Shown: in pieces, positions 19,297 to 28,843 of the stretch
Position numbering within the stretch: the first letter of the stretch is position 1
Layout of the letters: each line of letters begins with the position of its first letter
DNA from: Bacteroidales bacterium
Lineage (GTDB): Bacteria > Bacteroidota > Bacteroidia > Bacteroidales > P3
DNA length: 64,000 nt
Direction: 5' to 3'
Assembly: GCA_017522065.1 (NCBI GenBank)
Contig: JAFXAD010000024.1
Coordinates: 1-64,000 of the forward strand
Made by a program: the position numbers and the translations under genes
The notes under the pieces: model-generated
Database searches by the model: none
The model's input: only the letters and a program-made list of their open reading frames with translations
Told to the model about the DNA's origin: nothing

Positions 19297-19304
19297 TAAA
19301 TTTG
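19297..19304 (+). promoter_or_regulatory. -7 promoter box before the caspase-fold gene
   Basis: TAAATTTG followed by C fits TAnnTTTG and lies 24 bp ahead of the ATG at 19328 in an AT-rich 61-bp gap. It marks a probable new transcription unit separate from the bat run. Confidence 0.55.
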
Positions 19305-19327
19305 CACCATTATAAAAAAATTTATAT

Positions 19328-21037
19328 ATGGTGCAATTTTTACATTTTCAGAAACTTATTAAAAAATCGATATTATTTGCCGCCTTTGTTGGCGGAGTAC
19401 TCTCCGCCAGCGGACAAATTTCCGAATCCGTTGTCAACAGCGAATATCGCGACATAATACTCAAAAAGCTGCAGAAAAGTGTTGAGTCTCGCGAGGAAGT
19501 GATGCAACAAAGAGCCGAAGAGTACCTGCTCAGTCTCCCCAACGACAAACGTCTTTACGACGAGTCGAAAGTCGGCATAAAAGCCAACCTTGTCAGCGGT
19601 GTCACCAGCGACGGACTGCCGGAACTGAACTACCGCATCAGCATAGACTATACATGCCGCCACATCGAGAGCGTCACGGACAACTATCCTACCGGAACAT
19701 ATCTGTGCGAAAACTCCAATGCCAGCATGGCCATTGTCGAACTGACTCGCATTATGGTCGACGAGCTTAGCCCCGATGCCTTCAAGCCCGGCAAACAAGT
19801 GACCATCAAAATCAAAAGCGCAACCGACATAACACAGGTGACCTACCTGCCATATAAAGGTGAATACGGAGACTTTAAATATATCGCCGCACGCTACAAC
19901 GGCGAATCTGTAAGAATATCAGTATCCGAAGCCGAAGGCATCCGCACCAATGCCCAGCTGGCTTTCCTTCGTGCCCAAGGACTACAGCACAACATTGAGC
20001 GCGACATCAAGTGCCTGAAGTCAACCGACAACAAATATCTCTACGAAACACAAAGTTACGACGAACGGGGCTCGCAGTATCGCAACGTCGGCGTCGAAAT
20101 TGTCGTACATGGAGCCTTCGACGAACAAATTGTCGAAATGAACGAACGACTGATCGACGACGAGTTCATCGACTACAACATCCCGAAAACAGAACCTAAC
20201 AGCAACGAAAAAACATACGTGCTTGTCATCGCCAACGAACGCTATCCCAGCCCGTTGCCTCAAGTACCCTATGCCTACAACGACGGCGAGGTTTTGACTC
20301 AATACTGCATCCGCACCCTCGGCATACCGCAACGGCAGGTGAAAATCATCGAAGACGCCACGATGAACGGCATAAAGAAAGAAGGCGTCTCCTGGATGAA
20401 AGACATAGCCGCATCTGAGAAAGGCGACTGCAGCTTCATAATCTACTATGCCGGACACGGCTTTACCGACAAGGACTACAATCCTTACATCGTCCCCACC
20501 AACCTCAACTTCAAGAAAATAAAAGCCCTGCGCAACACAAAGTCCATCAATGTCGAGAAACGCATGTCGCGTCGCGACACAAAGAAACTGCTCGCACAAT
20601 GCGTGCGAATCGACACTCTCTGCTCCTGGTTTAACCGTGTGCCATGCCATTCGCTTACAGTGATTACCGATGCATCATTCGACGGCACCGGACGCGACGG
20701 CGAACCCATAGTAAACATACGCCACACGAAGAAACGCGTCAAAGGCATTCGTCTCCGCAACGACGTAGTGCTTCTTTCAGCCGCCGCATTCAACAAGACC
20801 GCCTTCGCTTTCGACGAGCAGCACCATGGTTTCCTGACATATTTCATTCTCAAAGAGCTGAAAAGAAGCAAAGGCAACATAAACTACAGCGAACTGTTTG
20901 ACAATGTCGACAACGAAGTGCAGAAAGAATCCGCATTGCAAGGCCATCTGCAGGAGCCTGTCATCACCGTGGGCGGAAAACTCAAAGACTCATGGGGGAA
21001 CCTAAGGCTCTCTACACCTAACGACAAACAGGACTAA
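19328..21037 (+). CDS. Exported caspase-fold (C14) protein with Ser in place of catalytic Cys
   Basis: A 569-aa protein with an N-terminal signal peptide (about 1-29, ending ...LSASG) and an N-terminal region of about 270 residues I do not recognise. A caspase-like domain covers residues about 290-550. The catalytic His is present in YYAGHGF (His377). The position that should be Cys in the D-A-C-(F/Y)-S-G-x-G-R-D-G block reads [11 protein letters not shown], with Ser450 encoded by TCA at 20675-20677. Other core strands ([32 protein letters not shown]) are intact and there is no frameshift. It is thus probably a pseudo-peptidase, or a Ser variant of unknown activity. phoH starts 14 bp downstream. 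Confidence 0.8.
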   Translation: MVQFLHFQKLIKKSILFAAFVGGVLSASGQISESVVNSEYRDIILKKLQKSVESREEVMQQRAEEYLLSLPNDKRLYDESKVGIKANLVSGVTSDGLPELNYRISIDYTCRHIESVTDNYPTGTYLCENSNASMAIVELTRIMVDELSPDAFKPGKQVTIKIKSATDITQVTYLPYKGEYGDFKYIAARYNGESVRISVSEAEGIRTNAQLAFLRAQGLQHNIERDIKCLKSTDNKYLYETQSYDERGSQYRNVGVEIVVHGAFDEQIVEMNERLIDDEFIDYNIPKTEPNSNEKTYVLVIANERYPSPLPQVPYAYNDGEVLTQYCIRTLGIPQRQVKIIEDATMNGIKKEGVSWMKDIAASEKGDCSFIIYYAGHGFTDKDYNPYIVPTNLNFKKIKALRNTKSINVEKRMSRRDTKKLLAQCVRIDTLCSWFNRVPCHSLTVITDASFDGTGRDGEPIVNIRHTKKRVKGIRLRNDVVLLSAAAFNKTAFAFDEQHHGFLTYFILKELKRSKGNINYSELFDNVDNEVQKESALQGHLQEPVITVGGKLKDSWGNLRLSTPNDKQD

Positions 21038-21051
21038 GTAGCATACAGACA

Positions 21052-21996
21052 ATGAATAACGAAAGAATTATTTCGCTCGAGGATATAGACTACTCCCGAT
21101 TCTGGGGAGCTAACGAAGTACTGCTCGATTTCGTAAGACTTCTCTTCCCGAAAGTGAAGCTGATTGTTCGAGGCGAAATGCTGAAAGTGATTGGTGCTGA
21201 CGACGACATAGCTTTTTTCGAGCAGAAGCTGACAGCAATGATTACCTACTACGAAAAATTCGGCCGCATCAACGAAAATGCGGTAATGCAGATAATGGAG
21301 ACCGGCGGAGGTCCCGACACCGAGACCAACGACGAAATCCTTGTGCACGGGCGCAACGGCCTGCTGGTGAAAGCACGCACCCCGAACCAACAACGCCTTG
21401 TCGATGCCGTCAAAACCAACGATATGGTTTTCGCCATCGGACCCGCAGGTACCGGAAAAACATACACGGCAGTCGCCCTCGCCGTAAGAGCACTGAAGAA
21501 CAAAGAAATACGACGCATCATCCTTACTCGTCCCGCTGTCGAAGCAGGCGAAAGCCTCGGCTTCCTGCCCGGCGACTTGCGCGACAAGCTCGACCCCTAC
21601 CTACAGCCCCTATACGATGCACTGCGCGACATGATACCGCAGCAGAAACTCCTCTCCTACTGGGAAGACAACACCATCGAAATCGCACCTCTCGCTTTCA
21701 TGCGCGGACGCACACTTGACAACGCCTTCGTCATCCTCGACGAGGCCCAGAATGCCACATCTTCGCAACTCAAGATGTTTCTTACACGCATGGGACGTAA
21801 CGCCAAATTCATCATAACAGGCGACATCACCCAGATCGACTTGCCTCGCAACCAACGCTCTGGACTCGTCCACGCAACACAGATTTTAGGCAACATCGAA
21901 GGCATCTCCGTAATACAGCTCGACAACAGCGACGTTGTGCGCCATCGACTGGTTACAAAAATCATTCGTGCCTACGAGAAGGGAGGTGAAGAATGA
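21052..21996 (+). CDS. PhoH-family ATPase
   Basis: A 314-aa cytoplasmic P-loop protein of the PhoH/YbeZ family, linked in other bacteria to RNA metabolism together with the YbeY endonuclease. Walker A GPAGTGKT lies at 130-137 and Walker B in [10 protein letters not shown] near 226-236. The family blocks [19 protein letters not shown] and GDITQIDLP are both present. The N-terminal 110 residues match the usual PhoH N-domain. Its last four bases overlap the ispE start (ATGA), so the two are translationally coupled. Confidence 0.95.
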   Translation: MNNERIISLEDIDYSRFWGANEVLLDFVRLLFPKVKLIVRGEMLKVIGADDDIAFFEQKLTAMITYYEKFGRINENAVMQIMETGGGPDTETNDEILVHGRNGLLVKARTPNQQRLVDAVKTNDMVFAIGPAGTGKTYTAVALAVRALKNKEIRRIILTRPAVEAGESLGFLPGDLRDKLDPYLQPLYDALRDMIPQQKLLSYWEDNTIEIAPLAFMRGRTLDNAFVILDEAQNATSSQLKMFLTRMGRNAKFIITGDITQIDLPRNQRSGLVHATQILGNIEGISVIQLDNSDVVRHRLVTKIIRAYEKGGEE

Positions 21997-22862
21997 AACT
22001 GTACCCCTGCTGCAAAATAAACATGGGGCTTAACATCATACGTCGACGCAACGACGGATACCATGATCTGGAAACCGTATTCGTGCCCGTACCATGGTGC
22101 GACGAACTCGAAATCACTGCTTCCGACACCTTTTCATTCTCGCAATCGGGAATCGAAATCGAAGGCGACGTCGAGAACAACATGGTTGTCAAAGCCTACC
22201 GCTTGGTCCAGCAACAAGCGCACCATGCCGTAGGGAATGTTGAAATACGCTTGACAAAAAATATACCCTTCGGTGCCGGCCTGGGTGGTGGAAGCAGCGA
22301 TGCCGCATTCACCATCCTGATGCTGAACGATTTGTTTCAGCTGGGTTTCACACACGATTTCATGCGTTCCCTGGCCTCTTCGCTCGGTGCCGACTGTGCT
22401 TTTTTCATCGATTGCCAACCAGCCTATGCAACAGGCATCGGCGACATTCTCCGTCCTCTGGGATTCAACCCCCTGCAAGGCTACAAGCTGATTCTTATCA
22501 AACCAAATGTTGCAGTTTCAACAGCCGAAGCCTACAGAGGAATCACGCCTCGTCAGCAAGATTCATCTCCATTTCAAGAAGGCCTCCTGCCCGAACTGCT
22601 GAGAAAACCTATAGAAAACTGGCGAGACACCGTGACCAACGACTTCGAAGAATCCGTTTTTATCAATCATCAGCATCTTGCTATGCTGAAAAAGATGATG
22701 TACGAAGCTGGCGCATTATACGCAGCCATGAGCGGTTCCGGATCGACCATTTACGGAGTGTTTTCTAATGACGGCAGTCCTCATTCCACACCTCAACCAA
22801 TTGATATGTATCTGAAGTCCAACCCCGAATCCAAAATCTTCCAGACGATAATACAATCATAA
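21993..22862 (+). CDS. ispE: 4-diphosphocytidyl-2-C-methyl-D-erythritol kinase
   Basis: Phosphorylates CDP-methylerythritol in the non-mevalonate (MEP) isoprenoid pathway, using ATP, in the cytoplasm. The 289-aa length is normal. GHMP-kinase motifs are present: the N-terminal [11 protein letters not shown], the ATP-binding loop [14 protein letters not shown] (92-105), and the C-terminal [14 protein letters not shown]. It overlaps phoH by four bases; this phoH-ispE coupling is probably incidental operon organisation. Confidence 0.97.
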   Translation: MKLYPCCKINMGLNIIRRRNDGYHDLETVFVPVPWCDELEITASDTFSFSQSGIEIEGDVENNMVVKAYRLVQQQAHHAVGNVEIRLTKNIPFGAGLGGGSSDAAFTILMLNDLFQLGFTHDFMRSLASSLGADCAFFIDCQPAYATGIGDILRPLGFNPLQGYKLILIKPNVAVSTAEAYRGITPRQQDSSPFQEGLLPELLRKPIENWRDTVTNDFEESVFINHQHLAMLKKMMYEAGALYAAMSGSGSTIYGVFSNDGSPHSTPQPIDMYLKSNPESKIFQTIIQS

Positions 22863-22885
22863 CTACAACGAAACCAATCATCCTC

Positions 22886-24115
22886 ATGAAAAAACACATT
22901 CTTTTGTTTTGCGTCATAGCAGCCTTTACGTCGTTATGCAATGCCCAGTCGGATTACCAACTCAAGAACAACGGATTCGAACAATGGGATGGAGGGTACG
23001 ATTCTGAGCCAACCCACTGGAACACATTCGAAAGCTCCGACGGCTCATACTCATCCATGGCGTCTGCCAATCACCACTATCGCCGCAGCGGACATCGACC
23101 GGGAGGCGACGGCAATTACTATCTTACACTCTACACAAAATCAATCATTGGCATCAAAGCCAACGGCAACATGACGACAGGACGCATACATGCCGGCTCG
23201 ATGTCGGCAGGAAACAGCGAAAACTACAACTACACCCAACGCTCGAACAACAATCATTCTCAACCCTTCACGGCAACACCCGACTCCATGTACGTATGGG
23301 TCAGTTTCTATGCCTCCAGCAACAGTTCAACGGCCCAAATATCGGCCATCATTCATGGCAACAGCGACTTCAAAGCCCCAAACGAAGAAAACACAACATC
23401 GCTCTACAAGGCCAAAGCCGTCGCTCAGACAACAAGAACCACCTCGTCAGCATCACAGATGAGCTGGCAACAGCTGAAAGTGCCATTCGTATACAATGGC
23501 ACCAGCGAAGCCGCATACATTCTGGTTAACATTACGACCAACAACATTCCTGGAGGCGGCGACAAAAACGACTCTATTTCTGTCGATGACATAGAATTCA
23601 TTTACAGCGCATGGCTCAGCGACCTGCGAGTCAATGGCTCCACCATAGCCGACTTTAGCAAAGGTCAGTTCTTCTACGGCATACTCGTCGACGATTTGAG
23701 CACCATAAGTTCCGACTGCGTCGAACCTATTGCCGAATCCGATGACGCAACGATTGAAAAGACCATCGAATTTCGTGGCGATTCTATCGCAACAGTCACC
23801 ATACTGGTCACCGCCGAAGACGGTAATACTAAGAACTATAAAGTACAGTTCGCTACCAGCGAAAACAACCTTGTCGGCATCGATAACGTACCGGCACAAA
23901 CCCGTTCCGACCTCTCCATTTTCCCCAATCCCGCCTCAGACCGTGTAAATGTCAACTGCCACGGCACTCTGGAATTTATCGACATGAAAGGTCAAACATG
24001 GATGAGAACACTATGCGACGGAGAGGAAACCATCGACATCAGTCATTTGCCTCGAGGCATTTATATCCTCCATATTGACGGCAAAAAGACAGAAAGAAAA
24101 ATCATCATCCAATAA
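22886..24115 (+). CDS. Secreted protein with PCMD-like domain and T9SS type A sorting domain
   Basis: A 409-aa protein with a signal peptide (1-20, cleaved after ...SLCNA). The N-terminal domain begins with LKNNGFEQWDGG and resembles the carbohydrate-binding-like PCMD domains of Bacteroidota surface proteins (residues 22-240). A cadherin-like beta module follows at about 245-330 (RVNGSTIADF, VTAEDGNTKNYKVQF). The C-terminus is a type A Por-secretion domain (FPNPASDRVNV, RGIYILHIDG, KIIIQ). It is predicted to be exported by type IX secretion. The ligand is unknown. It sits 23 bp after ispE and could be read through from that operon. Confidence 0.78.
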   Translation: MKKHILLFCVIAAFTSLCNAQSDYQLKNNGFEQWDGGYDSEPTHWNTFESSDGSYSSMASANHHYRRSGHRPGGDGNYYLTLYTKSIIGIKANGNMTTGRIHAGSMSAGNSENYNYTQRSNNNHSQPFTATPDSMYVWVSFYASSNSSTAQISAIIHGNSDFKAPNEENTTSLYKAKAVAQTTRTTSSASQMSWQQLKVPFVYNGTSEAAYILVNITTNNIPGGGDKNDSISVDDIEFIYSAWLSDLRVNGSTIADFSKGQFFYGILVDDLSTISSDCVEPIAESDDATIEKTIEFRGDSIATVTILVTAEDGNTKNYKVQFATSENNLVGIDNVPAQTRSDLSIFPNPASDRVNVNCHGTLEFIDMKGQTWMRTLCDGEETIDISHLPRGIYILHIDGKKTERKIIIQ

Positions 24116-24164
24116 TCACGAATCGAAGAAATTAACATTTTCAATAACATAAACAAAGTATATC

Positions 24165-25085
24165 ATGACATACTCAATTGGAATTGACATTGGCGGTACC
24201 AATACCGACATGGGCTTAGTCCGCAACGACGGCACAATCATCGCACGAAGCAACATACCTACAAACGCATACATTGATTTCAAACCTTATATACGCGACA
24301 TAGCCGCTTGCATCGGCAAGATGATGAACGACTGCAATGTCGACACCATCGAAGGCATCGGCATCGGCGCCCCCAACGGCAATTTCTACACCGGATGCGT
24401 CGACAACGCCCCCAACCTGACCATCAAAGGCGTGCTCAACTTCGAGCAGGAGATGCGTAAGTACATGGATGTCCCCGTAGTGCTCAGCAACGACGCCAAC
24501 GCCGCAGCCTACGGCGAGATGGTCTACGGCGGAGCCAAAGACCTCGACAACTTCATTATGTTTACCCTCGGCACCGGCGTGGGCAGCGGCATCGTCATCG
24601 ACGGCAAGCTGGTGCACGGCAGCACCGGAGCCGCCGGCGAGCTGGGCCACAGCATCCTGATTCCCAACGGACGCCAGTGCACCTGCGGACGACGCGGATG
24701 CCTCGAAACCTACACCTCAGCACGCGGCATCGTGCAGACCTATTTCGAACTGAAAGGCACGCCTGTCACCGCCGACATCGACAGCAAAGTCATCGGCGAC
24801 CTCGCCAACCAGGGCGACCCCATAGCCCTCAAAACCTGGGAGACCGTTGCCGACCAGCTGGGTCTGGCTATGGCCAACGCCGTCAACTTCTCGGCACCAC
24901 AAGCCATATTCCTTATGGGCGGTCCCACCAAGGTCGGCGAGCCACTGCTCAAACCCCTCCAGGCAGCTTTCGACCGCTACATCCTCAACATCTTCGCTGG
25001 CAGCTGCCAGATACGCATGTCACAGCTCAAGGCCAACGAAGTGGCCATCCTCGGTGCCGCCGCACTCATCAAAATGAAAAAATAA
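24165..25085 (+). CDS. ROK-family sugar kinase
   Basis: A 306-aa cytoplasmic kinase. The ATP-binding opening GIDIGGTNTDMGLV, the catalytic Asp in LSNDANAAAYGE and the ROK zinc-type motif (Cys172-x-Cys174-x4-Cys179 in CTCGRRGCLE) are all intact, so this is an active-type kinase and not a repressor (no HTH). Glucose or another hexose/hexosamine are possible substrates. Because a GH92 mannosidase gene follows after 32 bp, phosphorylation of a sugar freed from mannose-containing glycans is a reasonable inference, but specificity cannot be read from the sequence. Confidence 0.92.
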   Translation: MTYSIGIDIGGTNTDMGLVRNDGTIIARSNIPTNAYIDFKPYIRDIAACIGKMMNDCNVDTIEGIGIGAPNGNFYTGCVDNAPNLTIKGVLNFEQEMRKYMDVPVVLSNDANAAAYGEMVYGGAKDLDNFIMFTLGTGVGSGIVIDGKLVHGSTGAAGELGHSILIPNGRQCTCGRRGCLETYTSARGIVQTYFELKGTPVTADIDSKVIGDLANQGDPIALKTWETVADQLGLAMANAVNFSAPQAIFLMGGPTKVGEPLLKPLQAAFDRYILNIFAGSCQIRMSQLKANEVAILGAAALIKMKK

Positions 25086-25093
25086 AGAAAAAA

Positions 25094-25114
25094 GGTTAAC
25101 GGTTAAAGTTTAAA
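25094..25114. repeat. Three 7-bp units ahead of the GH92 gene
   Basis: GGTTAAC, GGTTAAA and GTTTAAA stand head to tail immediately before the GH92 start codon, a short member of the tandem repeats found at several starts in this window. Confidence 0.6.
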
Positions 25115-25117
25115 GAG

Positions 25118-28100
25118 ATGCGAAGAATACTTATTCCTCTTGTCGCCGCTATGCTGTTAGTGTCGGCCTGCCAGCGGACGCTGACCGACTATGTCAACCC
25201 CTTCGTCGGCACCGACGGCCACGGTCACACCTTCCCCGGAGCCATACTGCCCTTCGGAATGGTGCAGGTCAGCCCCGACACGCGCCTCGACGGATGGGAC
25301 GGATGCAGCGGCTACCACTACAGCGACGACACCGTCTACGGTTTCAGCCACACCCACCTCAGCGGCACGGGCTGCAGCGACTACGGCGACCTGCTGTTGA
25401 TGCCCTTCACCGAAGAAAACGGTGACCTGCCCGACAGCCTGGACTACAGCTTCTACCTCTCCACATTCTCGCACAGCAACGAGAAGGCCGAGCCGGGTTA
25501 CTATCGCGTCGTCCTCGACCGCAACCGCGTGATGGCCGAACTCACCGTCCACGGCCGCAACGCCCTGCACAAATACACCTTCCCTCACGCCGGACGCAAA
25601 GGCGTGGTGGTCGACCTCAAGCACCGCGACGTGGTCAGCGATTCACGATTGGTGCTTTCCGAATCCACCGGCGAATGGCATCTTTGCGGCTACCGCCTGT
25701 CGGCAGCCTGGAACCCGCAGCAGCAATTCTATTTCGCCCTTACGGCCGACTGCAATCCTGAGAAGGTGGTATTCTTCAAAGACGGGAAGCCCGTCGACGG
25801 ACTGGAGCCCCTCGACGGCGAAGACTGCAAAGCCCTGCTACTCTTCCCAGACAACATCAAAGAGGTGACCCTTATGGTGGGCATCTCGGCCGTTGACGAT
25901 GCTGGAGCTTGGACCAATCTGAAAGAAAGCGACGGCATCACCTTTCAGCAGGCCAAGAAGCAGGCCCACGCCACGTGGGAGAAAGCCCTCGGCCAGATTG
26001 AGGTGGAAGGCGGCAGCCGCGAGGACCGCGCCAACTTCTACACCGCCCTATATCACTGTATGACATCGCCCTATCTCTACAGCGACGCCGACGGACGCTA
26101 TCTGGCGATGAAAGACCGCGACACCAACATCTACACTATCCAGCAGGCCGAAGGACGCGACCAGTACACCGTCTTCTCGGTCTGGGACACCTACCGCGCC
26201 CTGCACCCACTGCTCAACATCGTCGAGCCTGAGCGCAGCCGCGACTTCGTCCTGACGATGCTCGACCACTACCGCCACAGCGGCGAGCTGACAATGTGGG
26301 AACTTGCCAGCCACGAAACTCACTGCATGATAGGCTATCACGCCGTCAGCGTCATCCTCGATGCCTACCGCACCGGTGTGCTCGACAGCCTTGACCAAAA
26401 CACCCTCAACGAACTTCTCCAGGCAATGGTGGCAACCAGCAACCTGCCCATCCTCGGACGCACCGAGTATGCTCGCGACGGCTTCCTCAGCAGCGAATAC
26501 GAGAACGAGTCGGTCAGCAAGACCCTCGAATATGCCTACGACGACTGGTGCATCAGCGAGTTTGCGCGCCTGTTGGTCGACAAGGCCGGCAAGGATGCCG
26601 ACAAAGACGACATTGAATATCCTATTGGCATCTGCGACTCATACAAAACCCGCTGCCAGTCGTGGAAAAACATAATGGATGCCGACGGCTTTATGCACGC
26701 CCGCCGCAACGGAGCCTTCGTCACGCCTTTTGACCCCACCGAGGTCAACAACCACTTCACCGAAGCCAACAGCTGGCAGTACAGCACCTATGTACCTCAC
26801 GACGTCAGGGGTTGGATTGAACATATTGGCGGGCCCGAACGTGCCGAGCAGTTCCTCGACAGCCTCTTCTACGGCAGCTCCAAGCTTAGCGGACGCGACC
26901 AGAGCGACATCACCGGCCTCATCGGCCAGTACGCCCACGGCAACGAACCTTCGCACCACGCGGCCTACCTCTACGCCTATCTGGGCCGCCAATGGAAAAC
27001 CGCCGAACTGGTGCGCCAAATATGCAGCACGCTCTACCACAACAGCCCCGAAGGACTGTGCGGCAACGAGGACTGCGGCCAGATGAGCGCCTGGTACGTG
27101 ATGAGCGCACTGGGCTTCTATCCCGTCTGCCCAGGCAGCGGACAGTACGTCGTCGGCTCGCCGCTGTTCGACAAGGCTACTATCCACCTCCATAACGGCA
27201 AAGACATCGTAATCAACGCCAAAGGCCAAGGCGCCAACAGCTGCTACGTCCGCTCGCTACGCCTCGACGGATCACCCTACGACAAGGCCTACCTCACTGC
27301 CGACCAGCTACATAACGGCTGCACACTCGATTTCGAGATGTCGTCAAAACCTAACAAGGAATGGGCGTCTACCGACGAGACACGTCCCCATTCCATCTAC
27401 TGCTATCCGCTTTCGGACAACAGCGACCAGGAGAAGAACTATAAATTCTTCAAGTCGTTTTTCACCAAGGCACCCGTCTTCAACGACTGGCAGCAGAGTT
27501 TCGACAACGAGTGTGAAGTGACCATCGTCAGCGACCACAAGGTCTTCTACACCACCGACGGAACCGAGCCGGGCCTTTGGTCGACGGTCTACACCGGACC
27601 ATTCACCGTCAACGGCGACGCTGTCGTCAAAGCCATAGCACTCGACACCATCAACAACACAATGAGTAAAGCTGTCACCCATCGGCTGACGCGCACCCAG
27701 AACGACCGTACGCTCACCTACCTCACCCAGCCCGCACCGCAATACAGCGAAAACGGACCCACAGGCCTCATCGACCGTCTGCATGGCACCAGCAACTACC
27801 GCATCGGCGGGTGGCAAGGATGGCAGGAGGACTGCCATGTGGTCGTCGACTTGCTCGAACCACGCACAGTGAGTACCGTAGGCGTCGAATGCCTCGAGAA
27901 TATGAAATCGTGGATATTCTTCCCCTCGCGCATCGAGGTCGAAGTGTCGGCCGACAACGCCAGCTGGCAACCCTTCGGCAGCATCGACAACCGCGAATTT
28001 CCCACCACCCTCGAGCGGCAGGAACTCAGCACCGTCCACAACTTCGTTGTCAATGGCACCCCCGCCACGGCACGCTTTGTCCGCATCAAAGCATCCAACT

Positions 28101-28177
28101 ACGGCCGCCTGCCCAAATGGCACATCAGCGCAGGCGAGCAGGCGTGGCTCTTCGTCGACGAAATCGAAGTCTATTAA
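25118..28177 (+). CDS. GH92 alpha-mannosidase lipoprotein with F5/8 C-type module
   Basis: A 1019-aa surface or periplasmic lipoprotein (lipobox LLVSAC, Cys18). Residues about 22-730 form a GH92 catalytic unit, with the family blocks YVNPFVGTDGHGHTFPGA, SGYHYSDDTVYGFSHTHLSG, WDTYRALHPL, HGNEPSHHAAYLY and EDCGQMSAWYVMSALGFYPV. GH92 enzymes are Ca-dependent exo-alpha-mannosidases acting on N-glycans or yeast mannan. Residues about 770-850 resemble the chitobiase C-terminal module (VFYTTDGTEPG). The last 150 form a discoidin/F5-8C carbohydrate-binding fold. With the ROK kinase it makes a small glycan-processing unit; no SusC/SusD pair is nearby. Confidence 0.95.
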   Translation: MRRILIPLVAAMLLVSACQRTLTDYVNPFVGTDGHGHTFPGAILPFGMVQVSPDTRLDGWDGCSGYHYSDDTVYGFSHTHLSGTGCSDYGDLLLMPFTEENGDLPDSLDYSFYLSTFSHSNEKAEPGYYRVVLDRNRVMAELTVHGRNALHKYTFPHAGRKGVVVDLKHRDVVSDSRLVLSESTGEWHLCGYRLSAAWNPQQQFYFALTADCNPEKVVFFKDGKPVDGLEPLDGEDCKALLLFPDNIKEVTLMVGISAVDDAGAWTNLKESDGITFQQAKKQAHATWEKALGQIEVEGGSREDRANFYTALYHCMTSPYLYSDADGRYLAMKDRDTNIYTIQQAEGRDQYTVFSVWDTYRALHPLLNIVEPERSRDFVLTMLDHYRHSGELTMWELASHETHCMIGYHAVSVILDAYRTGVLDSLDQNTLNELLQAMVATSNLPILGRTEYARDGFLSSEYENESVSKTLEYAYDDWCISEFARLLVDKAGKDADKDDIEYPIGICDSYKTRCQSWKNIMDADGFMHARRNGAFVTPFDPTEVNNHFTEANSWQYSTYVPHDVRGWIEHIGGPERAEQFLDSLFYGSSKLSGRDQSDITGLIGQYAHGNEPSHHAAYLYAYLGRQWKTAELVRQICSTLYHNSPEGLCGNEDCGQMSAWYVMSALGFYPVCPGSGQYVVGSPLFDKATIHLHNGKDIVINAKGQGANSCYVRSLRLDGSPYDKAYLTADQLHNGCTLDFEMSSKPNKEWASTDETRPHSIYCYPLSDNSDQEKNYKFFKSFFTKAPVFNDWQQSFDNECEVTIVSDHKVFYTTDGTEPGLWSTVYTGPFTVNGDAVVKAIALDTINNTMSKAVTHRLTRTQNDRTLTYLTQPAPQYSENGPTGLIDRLHGTSNYRIGGWQGWQEDCHVVVDLLEPRTVSTVGVECLENMKSWIFFPSRIEVEVSADNASWQPFGSIDNREFPTTLERQELSTVHNFVVNGTPATARFVRIKASNYGRLPKWHISAGEQAWLFVDEIEVY

Positions 28178-28205
28178 ATCATATCGACAAAAAACGCTCT
28201 CCACT

Positions 28206-28469
28206 ATGACAACCCTACGCCGCCCCATCGTCCTCGCAACAATAGCCACATTGCTTCTGGCATCGTGCAGCACCAAATCCTGTCGCTGCTACCTGCTGAC
28301 GCGATGGGGTAGCGTGCCCATCAGCGAAACGTACATCGACAAGTCCACGCCATGCAGCGAATTGGGCTACAACAACTTGAATCCCGACGATTCTTCATAT
28401 CGATATTGCACGGAATGGGATGACCCGGAAATCGACACGATGGATGTGGTTAGAATGTTTTGGGGATAA
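28206..28469 (+). CDS. Small Cys-rich lipoprotein, first of a paralogous pair
   Basis: An 87-aa protein whose start (ATG 28206) is chosen because it yields a lipoprotein signal with lipobox LLASC. An upstream in-frame ATG lies inside the GH92 gene and gives no signal. The mature peptide starts CSTKSCRCY and carries four further cysteines, in CRC, PCS and YRYC contexts. The same pattern recurs in the next gene. No known domain is recognised. It begins 28 bp after GH92 and ends before an AT-rich intergenic element. Confidence 0.7.
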   Translation: MTTLRRPIVLATIATLLLASCSTKSCRCYLLTRWGSVPISETYIDKSTPCSELGYNNLNPDDSSYRYCTEWDDPEIDTMDVVRMFWG

Positions 28470-28479
28470 AAATTCATTT

Positions 28480-28560
28480 TTTGAACACAAATAAAACGAA
28501 TAAGCTGCTAAAAACCAACAATCTTGTTTTGCAAGCAAAACACGAATTATAGAGATTGAC
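28480..28560 (-). repeat. ATTCG-type intergenic element, degenerate copy between mini-lipoproteins
   Basis: Read on the minus strand this segment opens with AATCTCTATAATTCG and contains the hairpin GTTTTGCTTGCAAAAC. It matches the left arm and core hairpin of the elements at 48046 and 62982. It lacks a clear second terminal repeat. Confidence 0.55.
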
Positions 28561-28591
28561 AGAAATAACACTTAAAGCATACTCATACCAG

Positions 28592-28843
28592 ATGAAAACA
28601 AAGAAATATTACCTTGTGGCGTTACTTGCCTTTGTAGCCTTGGCATCGTGCGATACGAAGACTTGCAAATGCTATGTTTACAACGGAAACAACACTCCCT
28701 ATATAGAACAAGAATATATATCGGAAGGGTCGCCCTGTTCATCGCTCGATTACCAGCAGGGAACACGCTATCGCACCTGCATCGAATATACGGAACGCGA
28801 TATCGACCCTAATGATATTGGGCAGGAGTACAAGGGAATCTAA
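28592..28843 (+). CDS. Small Cys-rich lipoprotein, second of a paralogous pair
   Basis: An 83-aa protein. ATG 28592 gives a clean lipoprotein signal with lipobox ALASC; the ATG at 28556 would place 12 unrelated residues in front. The mature part reads CDTKTCKCYVYNGNNTPY and shares with its neighbour the spacing of C-x4-C-x-C-Y, a middle SPCSSLDY and a late YRTC. The two are evidently an old tandem duplication. Disulfide-stabilised envelope peptides are a fair guess; no function is assigned. Its stop overlaps the convergent helicase gene by four bases. Confidence 0.7.
   Translation: MKTKKYYLVALLAFVALASCDTKTCKCYVYNGNNTPYIEQEYISEGSPCSSLDYQQGTRYRTCIEYTERDIDPNDIGQEYKGI

Noticed and set aside
21993..22862. 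A special phoH-ispE fusion system
   Set aside because: Only a routine four-base overlap between two housekeeping genes; no further evidence of joint function.
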